64,000 nt of DNA from Peptoniphilaceae bacterium AMB_02. Lineage in GTDB: Bacteria; Bacillota; Clostridia; Tissierellales; Peptoniphilaceae. The stretch spans positions 1,724,001 to 1,788,000 of the forward strand of contig CP143259.1 of assembly GCA_036321625.1 (NCBI GenBank). The letters are read 5' to 3'. The notes under the pieces are model-generated. The model worked only from the letters and a program-made list of their open reading frames with translations, ran no database searches and was not told the origin of the DNA. Position 1 is the first letter of the stretch, and each line of letters opens with the position of its first letter. This document shows positions 25,439 to 33,197 of the stretch, one piece after another. Position numbers and translations under genes: made by a program.

Positions 25439-26323
25439 CTAGTCTTCATCGTACACAAATTGTATGTCTTCGGATTCTCTGTAATATTTCATATCCTTCT
25501 CTTTTGTCACTTTGACATCGTTGATAGAATATGTTCTTATCTCTTCAATACCGTCAGCTGTTGCTAGTTTTACTTTGATAAGTTCCAATAGAACATATGA
25601 ATCTATTATAGTACCTCTACCCTCTTCAGTTTCTACTATCATTCCCACAGGAGGTATTTTCTTCAAAGATTCCTCGTAGGTATCCTGCTCGTATTTCAAA
25701 CAGCACATCAATCTACCACATAGTCCTGAAATTTTGGATGGGTTTAAGGATAGTGATTGTTCTTTCGCCATTTTAATGGACACCGGAGAGAATTCGCCCA
25801 AAAACTTTTTACAGCAAATAACTCTTCCGCAAGGTCCAAGACCACCTGTTATCTTAGCTTGATCCCTTACGCCAATCTGTCTTAATTCTATCCTGGTTCT
25901 AAATATAGAAGCCAAATCCTTTACTAAATCTCTAAAGTCAACTCTTCCATCAGATGTGAAGTAGAAGATTACTTTATTATTATCAAAGGTATATTCACAG
26001 TCTACAAGTTTCATATCCAGTTTATTTTCTTCTATTTTTATTTGGCAAATATCTATTGCATCTTTTGCTTTTGCTTTATTCTCTTCATGAATCCTGACAT
26101 CTACATCGTCTGCAACTCTAATAACCGGTTTTAATGGTGCAACCAGTTCACTTTCGTCTATTTGCTTTTCTCCAACTACACAGGTTCCGAACTCAATACC
26201 CCTAGCAGTTTCGACTATTACATTTTGTCCAACTTCAATATCTATATTAATCGGGTCGAAATAATATATTTTCCCGGATTCTTTAAATCTAACTCCTATT
26301 ACTTTATTCAAGATTTCCTCCAT
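25439..26323 (-). CDS. ricT: RicT/YaaT, PSP1-domain regulator
   Basis: A 294-residue PSP1-domain protein. In B. subtilis RicT joins RicA and RicF in an Fe-S-containing complex that stimulates RNase Y processing and the Spo0A phosphorelay. The cysteine pairs that hold a 4Fe-4S cluster are visible at CGRVICCKKFLGEF and CGRLMCCLKYE. The N-terminus (VIGVRFKESGKIYYFDP) fits the family. It lies 14 bases after holB in the same operon, as in B. subtilis. RicA and RicF genes are not in the window. Confidence 0.95.
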   Translation of the reverse strand: MEEILNKVIGVRFKESGKIYYFDPINIDIEVGQNVIVETARGIEFGTCVVGEKQIDESELVAPLKPVIRVADDVDVRIHEENKAKAKDAIDICQIKIEENKLDMKLVDCEYTFDNNKVIFYFTSDGRVDFRDLVKDLASIFRTRIELRQIGVRDQAKITGGLGPCGRVICCKKFLGEFSPVSIKMAKEQSLSLNPSKISGLCGRLMCCLKYEQDTYEESLKKIPPVGMIVETEEGRGTIIDSYVLLELIKVKLATADGIEEIRTYSINDVKVTKEKDMKYYRESEDIQFVYDED

Positions 26324-26337
26324 ATTGCTTTTTTAAA

Positions 26338-27165
26338 CTACAATTTATTTAAATCCAATGCTATTCTTTCTACTGATAATAAAAAGTTAACATTATTATA
26401 CAAGTTTTTTTGCACTTCCATACATTTCACAATTACCTCATTGAGTTTATTATGATCTATATTTCTTTGAGAATAGTTTTCACTGATTCTCCTACTCAAA
26501 TCCTCATCTCTGATATCTATTTGGTTAAAGAATGATATCATCCCAAGATACTCTATTATTACCGAAAAGAATTCCGCGCCATTATCCTTGTTTTCTTCTA
26601 TCTCTTTCCTATGTTCGGCAATATAATTAATTTTACCTGCAATAAGGGCATCTATTAAATCGTATACAAAATTATAGTCTATATTTTGTGATTCTCCGGT
26701 TTCGCTTCCAAGTCTTATCAATTGACATCTTGAAAGTATTGTAGGTAAAAGTCTTTTCGAGGATTTTACTATGAGTATTATTTTACCATATCTCGGCATA
26801 TCTTCAAGCAGCTTAAGCATGGCATTGGAAGATTCGACTCTTAGCTTATCCGCTTCATATATTATAGCAGTCTTGTATTTATTCTGAAAAGGTCCAGTTC
26901 TAAAAAAACTTATCAAATCTCTAATTTTATCTATAGTTATGGTTTTACCATCGGGTTTAATTATAGATAAATCTCTGGCATTTCTTTCTTTTGTGATATC
27001 AGAATTTAAATCATTTGTGTTTATATCATTGTATTTACTTATAAAAATAAGTGCTTCATTCAGTGCATCATCTGCATTTAAGCATTCAAATATATAGGCA
27101 TGAGAAACCGTACCTGCCTCTAATTGCTTTTCAAGTATTTCCAGGTCAGAATATGTCTGTTTCAT
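26338..27165 (-). CDS. holB: DNA polymerase III delta' subunit
   Basis: Clamp-loader subunit of 275 residues, shorter than many. Seen are SHAYIFEC, IKPDGKTITIDKIRDLISFF, YKTAIIYEADKLRVESSNAMLKLLEDMP (the sensor-1 region) and ILSRCQLIRLG. The P-loop is not intact (EQLEAGTVSHAYIFECLN lacks GXXGXGK), normal for delta' proteins, which do not bind ATP. The start overlaps the end of the second DarA-like gene by one base. Position between darA and ricT matches the conserved Firmicute cluster. Confidence 0.92.
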   Translation of the reverse strand: MKQTYSDLEILEKQLEAGTVSHAYIFECLNADDALNEALIFISKYNDINTNDLNSDITKERNARDLSIIKPDGKTITIDKIRDLISFFRTGPFQNKYKTAIIYEADKLRVESSNAMLKLLEDMPRYGKIILIVKSSKRLLPTILSRCQLIRLGSETGESQNIDYNFVYDLIDALIAGKINYIAEHRKEIEENKDNGAEFFSVIIEYLGMISFFNQIDIRDEDLSRRISENYSQRNIDHNKLNEVIVKCMEVQKNLYNNVNFLLSVERIALDLNKL

Positions 27166-27443
27166 TACATCTTTCTCATGTCTATCATTGGCATAACAAA
27201 AATATTGGCATCAGCAATATCATCGTCAGGATTTCTTTTAGAGCTTTTTAAAATCGTACTCCTTATAATTTCAACACATTTAGCTACCTTTTCTTTTTCG
27301 GCTCCAATTATGATAGTGGTATTACCCTTTTTTCTAAATCCACCTGTAGAGCTTAGTTTGGTAGTATTAAACTCACTGTCTGATAGTTCTTTAGATACTT
27401 CATTAATAAGTTCATCACTTATTATAGCAAGTATTAATTTCAT
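27165..27443 (-). CDS. second DarA/PstA-like cyclic-di-AMP receptor paralog
   Basis: A 92-residue PII-like protein related to the upstream DarA. It shares MKLILAIISDE, TTKLSSTGGFRKKGNTTIIIGAEK and a C-terminal NIFVMPMIDMRKM. Compared with its neighbour it lacks the last strand and most of the long loop (13 fewer residues around the T- and B-loops). It starts 14 bases after darA, so the pair is a tandem duplication. Whether it still binds cyclic-di-AMP is open; in B. subtilis this position holds yaaR, which is unrelated. Confidence 0.8.
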   Translation of the reverse strand: MKLILAIISDELINEVSKELSDSEFNTTKLSSTGGFRKKGNTTIIIGAEKEKVAKCVEIIRSTILKSSKRNPDDDIADANIFVMPMIDMRKM

Positions 27444-27457
27444 AACTATCCTCCTTA

Positions 27458-27784
27458 TTATACTCTTATATAATCTTCTATATTCAATATAAATACTGTA
27501 GCCCCACCTATTTGAACTTGCATAGGTAACGGAACATAAGCATCCCCCGGCATTGAAACATTCAATAATGTCGTAGTGGTTCTCCTTGAGCTGCAGTTGT
27601 CTTTTATTAACTCAAGCGCTCTGTCCACTCTATCTTCTTCAACTCCTAAGAGCAGTGTAGTATTTCCCGCTTTTAGAAATCCACCTGTAGAGGCAAGTTT
27701 GGTAATTCTAAACTCATTCTCCATTAAATCATCCATTAGCATATGAACATCTTCATCTTGCACGATTGCAATTATCAGTTTCAT
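27458..27784 (-). CDS. darA: cyclic-di-AMP receptor, PII-like
   Basis: A 108-residue trimeric signal receptor that binds cyclic-di-AMP in known DarA/PstA proteins. Motifs: KLIIAIVQDEDV, ITKLASTGGFLKAGNTTLLLGVEEDRVD and the C-terminal GGATVFILNIEDY. The start codon lies 32 bases inside the end of tmk, with its ribosome site in the tmk coding region. The order tmk-darA is conserved in Firmicutes. Effector partner unknown. Confidence 0.93.
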   Translation of the reverse strand: MKLIIAIVQDEDVHMLMDDLMENEFRITKLASTGGFLKAGNTTLLLGVEEDRVDRALELIKDNCSSRRTTTTLLNVSMPGDAYVPLPMQVQIGGATVFILNIEDYIRV

Positions 27785-28412
27785 TAGCTCCCCTCCATTT
27801 ATTTAATATTATATCGATTACGTCTTTCGTAACTTCTTCTTCACTTTTTGAAGCATCTATCTTAACTATATTATACACTTTTTCGAATTCTTTATAAATC
27901 ACTTCATATCCATCATGTATGCTTTTATGGAAATCATCTTCCAAGTTTTCCATCCTATCCTTTGTATCTCTTTTGCCTCTTCGTTTCAATGCCTCTTCGA
28001 AGCTTATATCAAAATACAGTGTTAGATCAGGCAGTAGACCATTCATAGCAAAATCGTTTACTTCTAATATATTATTTATACCCAATTTTCTCCCAATACC
28101 TTGGTAAACTAGTGAAGAAAGTACGTACCTGTCACAGAGAACATATTTGTCCTCTTCCAAATTCGTTTTAATTACTTCTTCAACTATTTGCGCACGAGAT
28201 GCAGCCATTAATAAGGCTTCTGTCCGAGGCGACATATTACCCGTCTGACCAAGCAGTAATCCTCTTATCTCTTCACCTATATCTGTACCTCCGGGTTCTC
28301 TGGTTAATATATGTGCCACACCCATTTCACCCAAGATAGTGCTGACATTTTTTGCGATTGTACTCTTGCCGCATCCGTCAGGTCCTTCAAACACTATGAA
28401 CTTTCCTCTCAT
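27753..28412 (-). CDS. tmk: thymidylate kinase
   Basis: Phosphorylates dTMP to dTDP. The P-loop is FEGPDGCGKST (residues 7-17), with the DR(Y/H) motif CDRYVLSSLVYQG and the lid RGKRDTKDRME. Length 219 is slightly long. It starts one base after the decarboxylase stop and overlaps darA by 32 bases, all in one operon. Confidence 0.96.
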   Translation of the reverse strand: MRGKFIVFEGPDGCGKSTIAKNVSTILGEMGVAHILTREPGGTDIGEEIRGLLLGQTGNMSPRTEALLMAASRAQIVEEVIKTNLEEDKYVLCDRYVLSSLVYQGIGRKLGINNILEVNDFAMNGLLPDLTLYFDISFEEALKRRGKRDTKDRMENLEDDFHKSIHDGYEVIYKEFEKVYNIVKIDASKSEEEVTKDVIDIILNKWRGANETDNCNRAR

Positions 28413-28413
28413 A

Positions 28414-29829
28414 TTACACCCCTACTATATCTATCATATCTTTATTTAATCCCACAATTGAGATCCCTTTATCTTTATACTTTTCAACAATTTCTACATG
28501 CTCATCGGTAATCAACTCTCCTGGGGCAAGTTGCGGTATTCCGGGAGGATACGGAATGATGTAGGATGCTGATACAGAGCCTACTGATTCCACCAATTTT
28601 ACAGTTTTATTCTCAGAGTTAAAAGCTTCGTAAATCGGAATAATTTGTTTCGGTTCAATAAGTTTCATGTCCAAGTCTTCTGTCTCATCATAAGTATTAT
28701 TGGACGCAATTTCTCCTAGTGCATCTTCAAGATACTTGAAATCGTCTTCTGTATTCATAACTGATGTCACTCCTATGACATACCTAAAATCAGCATATTC
28801 CATATTTATATTATAATCCCTATGGAGTATGTCTATAAGGTCAGTTCCTCTTATCCCTTCAATCTCAAAATGTATTTTTGTAATATCTCTGTCATAAAAT
28901 AGACTTTCCGATTTATTACCGAGAAGTTTAATTCTATCTATTTTAGATATACTCTCATTAAATCTATTTATATTACCAATCAGTGTATCTAGGTCCTCTC
29001 TTCCTTTAAAAGAATCCATATAGGCAACAGCTTTTTCTATTGAAGTCATAAAAATGTAAGAAGGAGAGGTCGTTTGAAGCAGTCTCGAAACGGACCTTAC
29101 TCTATCAATATTGACTCTATCTGAGCATATATGCAGCACTGCTGTTTGTGTTAGAGAAGGAAGAGTTTTATGAGCAGAATGTATTACCATATCAGCCCCG
29201 AGTTCAATCGCAGATTTAGGCAGTCTATCTGAAAAGCTCAAGTGCGGTCCATGTGCTTCATCTACGATTACGATTACTCCATTTTTATGTGCTATATCTA
29301 TTATCTCACATAAATCCGAACAAACACCATAAAATGAAGGATGTAATAAAACGCAGGCTTTTATCGAGCGATTGTTTTGAATTAACTCCTTGAATTTGTG
29401 AACATCAATTCCTCCGACCAATTGAATACTACTGTCATACTCAGGCATTATATACTCAACATTTAAGCGTCCAAGTATGCTGCCATTATAAGCTGAAACA
29501 TGTGAATTCCTTTGGATTAATACGGAATCTCCCGGTTTAGTTACACTCATCATCGCTATATGAATCCCACTAGTTGACCCGTTTACTAGATAAATGCTCT
29601 CTTTAGATCCATATACTCGGCTCACTTCTCTCATAGATTCAAATATTATCTCCTCAGGCTCATGAAGATTGTCAGTACCAAATGTCTCTGTGGTATCAAA
29701 TGAAGGTAAAATATTAAAGTCCAAAAACTGATTCGTTCTCTTATGGTGACCGGGTAGTTGAAAATATATTGTATTTTTAGAAGATATATCTAATAATCTA
29801 TCATAAATTGGCGTTTTAATGGTTTTCAC
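28414..29829 (-). CDS. Orn/Lys/Arg-type PLP decarboxylase (YaaO-like)
   Basis: A 471-residue PLP enzyme of the fold-I basic amino-acid decarboxylase family, first gene of the operon. PLP contacts are STSGIH (residue about 85), VDEAHGPH and the Schiff-base lysine K221 in HSAHKTLPS. LFQLPGHHKR-type N-terminus (IYFQLPGHHKR) and the C-terminal YPPGIPQLAPGE fit the family. Substrate (arginine, lysine or ornithine) is not readable. The start is GTG at 29829 with a weak site. In B. subtilis yaaO also precedes tmk. It lacks the N-terminal flavodoxin-like domain of the E. coli enzymes. Confidence 0.9.
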   Translation of the reverse strand: MKTIKTPIYDRLLDISSKNTIYFQLPGHHKRTNQFLDFNILPSFDTTETFGTDNLHEPEEIIFESMREVSRVYGSKESIYLVNGSTSGIHIAMMSVTKPGDSVLIQRNSHVSAYNGSILGRLNVEYIMPEYDSSIQLVGGIDVHKFKELIQNNRSIKACVLLHPSFYGVCSDLCEIIDIAHKNGVIVIVDEAHGPHLSFSDRLPKSAIELGADMVIHSAHKTLPSLTQTAVLHICSDRVNIDRVRSVSRLLQTTSPSYIFMTSIEKAVAYMDSFKGREDLDTLIGNINRFNESISKIDRIKLLGNKSESLFYDRDITKIHFEIEGIRGTDLIDILHRDYNINMEYADFRYVIGVTSVMNTEDDFKYLEDALGEIASNNTYDETEDLDMKLIEPKQIIPIYEAFNSENKTVKLVESVGSVSASYIIPYPPGIPQLAPGELITDEHVEIVEKYKDKGISIVGLNKDMIDIVGV

Positions 29830-29886
29830 TCTCTTCCGCTAAATAAATTTACTGCAATTTAAAATTTCTTATTTATAACTATCTTA

Positions 29887-29914
29887 ATTATAATAGTAAA
29901 CAGAATTATTACAA
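29887..29914 (-). promoter_or_regulatory. promoter of the decarboxylase-tmk operon
   Basis: Minus strand TTGTAA (29909-29914), 16-base spacer, TATAAT (29887-29892). Confidence 0.65.
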
Positions 29915-30060
29915 GTTTTATATTCAATTTACTAGGTCAAAGAGCGACTTTTCCCTAATTAGAGGTATTTATTTAATGAAAGCTTCAATAATAGTCTATA
30001 TTTTATCAATATCTATTTATTACGATTAATTCACATTTATTATAAAGGCTGCCTTATTCC

Positions 30061-30089
30061 TTGACCCTCTTTATCTGTTTCGATATAAT
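30061..30089 (+). promoter_or_regulatory. promoter of the FMN-binding lipoprotein gene
   Basis: TTGACC (30061-30066), 17-base spacer, TATAAT (30084-30089), near consensus. The span 29920-30060 shows nothing further. Confidence 0.8.
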
Positions 30090-30129
30090 TAAAATTACCA
30101 AATATTTTTTTAACAAAGGGGGAGTAATA

Positions 30130-30471
30130 ATGAAAAAAATATTAGCATTAGCTATGGTATTTGTAATGGTACTTACATTTGCTGCCTGTGCAACAAAATA
30201 CAAAGAAGGCACTTATGAGGGTGAGGGTAAAGGATATAGTCCTGACGAGAACATAAAAGTTAATGTAACTGTTGGTGAAGATGGAAAAGTTAGCGAAGTT
30301 AAAGTAGTTAGCCATTCAGAAACCGATGATATAGGCGGTATTGCACTTGATTCACTTTCAAAAGCAGCTGTTGAAAAAAATGGTGCCAAAGTAGACACTA
30401 TTACAGGTGCAACTGTTACAACTGATGGTTTTAAAGCTGCTGTTAAGCAAGCGTTGGAAAAAGCAAAATAA
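30130..30471 (+). CDS. FMN-binding domain lipoprotein
   Basis: A 113-residue lipoprotein with a single FMN_bind domain. A signal peptide with lipobox (TFAAC) anchors it outside the membrane. The flavinylation motif is DTITGATVTTDG: the second Thr of the GATVT group would take covalent FMN from ApbE, as in NqrC/RnfG. Such proteins serve extracellular electron transfer or flavin-based respiration. ATG 30130 has AAAGGGGGAG upstream. It is a single-gene unit with double terminator; no ApbE or partner enzyme is close by. A TTG at 30061 in the same frame lies in the promoter and is not used. Confidence 0.9.
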   Translation: MKKILALAMVFVMVLTFAACATKYKEGTYEGEGKGYSPDENIKVNVTVGEDGKVSEVKVVSHSETDDIGGIALDSLSKAAVEKNGAKVDTITGATVTTDGFKAAVKQALEKAK

Positions 30472-30499
30472 GATCTATTTGCTAAAATTAGAAAAACAA

Positions 30500-30562
30500 A
30501 AGGAGCTGTTAAAACAGCTCCTTAAACTTTTAAGGACCTATTACAATGATAGGTCCTTTTTT
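30500..30562 (+). terminator. tandem-hairpin terminator module, copy 1
   Basis: Hairpin 1: AAGGAGCTGTT (30500-30510) with AACAGCTCCTT (30513-30523). Hairpin 2: AAGGACCTAT (30532-30541) with ATAGGTCCTT (30549-30558), then T6. The same two-hairpin plan with changed but still paired bases recurs at 42675-42733. Confidence 0.8.
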
Positions 30563-30787
30563 GACGATTAAATTAAAATTAATGGGAACTGTCTTAAAAT
30601 TTAACCCCATATCAAGCACCTAAATTTTTAGCAAAAAAGGATATAAGTTAAGCCATAGCCAAGCATATTGCTTCAAACATATGTATATTTATGCTCTCAT
30701 GAGCTTAATTACAGTGCTTTCGTATTTGTCAAATGAATAAGTAACCAAAACAGTTTAAAAAAGTGTACCCTGACCCCGTTTTTTTTT
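30563..30787. other. non-coding spacer between terminators
   Basis: About 225 bases between two terminators with no ORF or promoter pair that I can support. It ends with a T10 run before the serine-hydrolase terminator. Confidence 0.4.
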
Positions 30788-30836
30788 TAAAAAAGAAGGT
30801 AGTGTATCTGATTTTGTTTGTTTTGACACTACCTTT
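30788..30836 (-). terminator. terminator of the serine hydrolase gene
   Basis: AAGGTAGTGT (30796-30805) pairs with ACACTACCTT (30826-30835); on the minus strand it is followed by CTTTTTT. A related hairpin closes proS at 42797-42840. Confidence 0.75.
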
Positions 30837-30843
30837 ACTTATT

Positions 30844-31941
30844 TTATTTTTCCACATGCCAATCGTATACAATTTTCCCTAAATCTGCCAAGACATTGGA
30901 CGCATAGGATAAGTTATTTGTAAATGCTGCGAAAATATAGGGTTCGGTATCATACACTATTCCGATATCGTTGTAAAAACCGTCATAATCACCTGTTTTA
31001 TGTGCAATTTTTACTCCCTTTATCTCCCTTGTGAAATATTCGTTGTAGATAGTATTTTTCATATCATCAAGCAGTTTTTGATAGTATGGATTATTGTCCT
31101 CGTTGTTATATAATCTTTCCAGTACCATCTGACTTTCGTTTGGAGTTATATAATTTCCGTTGTATGAGCTGATTCCATATACTCTGGCTAGAGTGTCGAG
31201 TAGGTATTCGGCATGGTATCCTCCCAAAAATCTATACATCATATTAGTTGCTACATTGTCACTATGTGTTATCATAAGTTCGAGTAATTCTTCAATCGGA
31301 TAACTGGAACCTATTCTTTCACCTTGCAAAATTCCTGTACCACCTTCTTTGTCATTTGCATAATATGTGAGTTCCATACCCAAATCCAATTCTTCTTCAA
31401 AAGCTAAGTCATAAGTCAGCATACAAATCGGTACCTTCATAACAGAAGCAGCCAAAAATACGTCATCAGGATTTATTCTAAGCTCCACTCCTGTCTTTAA
31501 GTTTTTATATACAAATCCGATATCATTAATATCTATGCTATTTTTCCTTAGATAAGTTTTTATCTCATTGTCTAATATTCCGGGGTTTTTATTTATTTTG
31601 GGCTTTTGTTTTTCCTCATCTATTTGATTTTTTAATTCTTCATCAGATTTAGCTTCAGTATCATCTATTTCCTCTGTATCCTCGTCTGCCATTGCACTTG
31701 TCTTTGAATCGTCTTCAGTAGTTTCAAGTTTTGGAATTTTTTCAAGGAAGATTTCTTTTATAAAAAATAAGGACATAGCTATTATAAAGATAGCCATAAG
31801 GGTAGATAATGCTATAATGAGATTTTTCTTTCTTCTTTTTTCTCTAATTCTTCTGAGTTTTATATCATGCCTATACTTTTGTTTTATCAGTCTATGCATC
31901 CTATTCTGTTTTATTTTCTTTTTCCTTGATTTTAAAGCCAA
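30844..31941 (-). CDS. membrane-anchored class A beta-lactamase-like serine hydrolase
   Basis: A 365-residue protein of the PF13354 type. A very basic cytoplasmic N-terminus (more than 15 Lys/Arg in 40 residues) precedes one membrane helix (about residues 44-65 of the longest frame) and an acidic linker. The extracellular domain has the penicillin-recognising set SVMK (169-172), SDN (230-232) and KTG (318-320). I see no Omega-loop ExxLN glutamate, which true class A beta-lactamases need, so a peptidoglycan or unknown hydrolase role is more likely than drug resistance. The start is probably TTG 31941, with AAGGGATGA upstream; the ATG at 31950 lies against the ribosome site. Confidence 0.83.
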   Translation of the reverse strand: MALKSRKKKIKQNRMHRLIKQKYRHDIKLRRIREKRRKKNLIIALSTLMAIFIIAMSLFFIKEIFLEKIPKLETTEDDSKTSAMADEDTEEIDDTEAKSDEELKNQIDEEKQKPKINKNPGILDNEIKTYLRKNSIDINDIGFVYKNLKTGVELRINPDDVFLAASVMKVPICMLTYDLAFEEELDLGMELTYYANDKEGGTGILQGERIGSSYPIEELLELMITHSDNVATNMMYRFLGGYHAEYLLDTLARVYGISSYNGNYITPNESQMVLERLYNNEDNNPYYQKLLDDMKNTIYNEYFTREIKGVKIAHKTGDYDGFYNDIGIVYDTEPYIFAAFTNNLSYASNVLADLGKIVYDWHVEK

Positions 31942-32124
31942 TATAATCATCCCTTATTAAGTATTTTATGTTCGTCTGATTTTATACTAGTTTAATTATA
32001 TTGTATAGCAAGAGTAGAACTATATCAAGGTATTGCATAGATTAGTACAGTTTAGTAAGCTTGTTACATTTTGGAGTTAAAAGGTATATAATTATAGTAT
32101 ATCTTTACGGAGAGGATGTGAACT

Positions 32125-32370
32125 ATGGAAATTATAGCAGCTATAATAGGTATAGTACTAATGCTGATCATTGCAAAGGTACTGTCAGTATCTATGAAAA
32201 TAATATTAAAACTATTGTTAAACAGTCTGGTTGGGGTTGGCCTTTTATTGGTTTTTAATCTATTAGCCGGTTTCTTCTCTTTGAGTATAGAGTTTAATTT
32301 TATAAATGCTCTTGTCGCCGGATTTCTTGGTTTCCCTGGGATTATCTTGCTTTTACTACTCAATAGATAG
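32125..32370 (+). CDS. bofA: BofA family integral membrane protein
   Basis: An 81-residue protein, almost all hydrophobic, with two to three helices. BofA in spore formers holds the SpoIVFB protease inactive and so delays pro-sigma-K processing. The C-terminal NALVAGFLGFPGIILLLLL fits the conserved end of the family. RBS AGAGGATG precedes the ATG; TATAAT lies at 32087-32092. No other sporulation gene is beside it, so sporulation itself is only suggested. Confidence 0.75.
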   Translation: MEIIAAIIGIVLMLIIAKVLSVSMKIILKLLLNSLVGVGLLLVFNLLAGFFSLSIEFNFINALVAGFLGFPGIILLLLLNR

Positions 32371-32467
32371 ATTTTTTAGCACTTTTGCTTTAAACTAGAC
32401 ATCATCTATCTTATTTGGTATAATACACTATATGAGCCTAATTTAAGATATTAAAGGGGGAATTCCT

Positions 32468-33124
32468 ATGGCAGAAATTAAACTTAACGTAGAATTACGT
32501 GAAGGTATAGGTAAAAATAAAACAGATAAATTAAGGGCAGAAAAGATTGTTCCGGGAGTTGTTTACGGAAAAGGAGTTGAACCTAAGACAATATCTATTT
32601 CTGAAAAAGAATTACACAAGGTATTCTTAAGTGCTGGAACTAACACAATAATAGATTTAGTATTGGGATCTGAAAATTTACCTGTTCTATTTAAGGAAGT
32701 TCAAAAACATCCTTATAAGAACAGATATACTCATGTTGACTTCTATATGATCGACATGAAGGAATCACTTAGAATTCAAATTCCAATCATTCTTGAAGGA
32801 AGAGACGATATTATACTTCAACCTTCAGTTTTAACACAACAATTAAACGAAGTAGACATCGAATGTCTACCGGTTGATATCCCTCAAGCAGCAGTATATA
32901 ATGTTACTGAAATGCAGTATGGCGATCAAGTTCTAGTTAAAGATCTAGATATTTTCTCTAATGAAAAACTTACATTCTGGACAGATGCAGAAGAACTTGT
33001 TGCAACTCTACAAGAACCTAGAGAAGAAGTCGAAGAAGAAGAAACTGATGAAACAATCGACGCTGCTGACGTACCTACAGTTGATGAAACTGAAGATGAA
33101 GGCGCTGAAGAGGCTGATGAGTAA
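32468..33124 (+). CDS. rplY: 50S ribosomal protein L25, Ctc form
   Basis: A 218-residue 5S-rRNA-binding protein. The N-terminal L25 domain (LNVELREGIGKNKTDKLRAEKIVPGVVYGKG) is followed by the longer TL5/Ctc C-terminal beta domain and a very acidic tail (EEEVEEEETDE). The Ctc form is a stress-linked ribosomal protein in Bacilli. It starts after AAAGGGGG and ends at its own terminator. Confidence 0.95.
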   Translation: MAEIKLNVELREGIGKNKTDKLRAEKIVPGVVYGKGVEPKTISISEKELHKVFLSAGTNTIIDLVLGSENLPVLFKEVQKHPYKNRYTHVDFYMIDMKESLRIQIPIILEGRDDIILQPSVLTQQLNEVDIECLPVDIPQAAVYNVTEMQYGDQVLVKDLDIFSNEKLTFWTDAEELVATLQEPREEVEEEETDETIDAADVPTVDETEDEGAEEADE

Positions 33125-33132
33125 TCAAAAAT

Positions 33133-33164
33133 AAAAAGAGTCGTTAATAGTACGACTCTTTTTT
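33133..33164 (+). terminator. terminator of rplY/ctc
   Basis: AAAAAGAGTCGT (33133-33144) with ACGACTCTTTTTT (33152-33164). Confidence 0.88.
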
Positions 33165-33197
33165 GTTATACAATAAATAATTAATAGGAGGCTTGAA

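Noticed and set aside
30061-30129. Upstream TTG start for the FMN lipoprotein
   Set aside because: The TTG is the -35 box of a near-consensus promoter; the ATG at 30130 has the ribosome site and signal peptide.
30844-31941. Antibiotic-resistance beta-lactamase
   Set aside because: The SXXK, SDN and KTG motifs are present but no catalytic Omega-loop glutamate was found.
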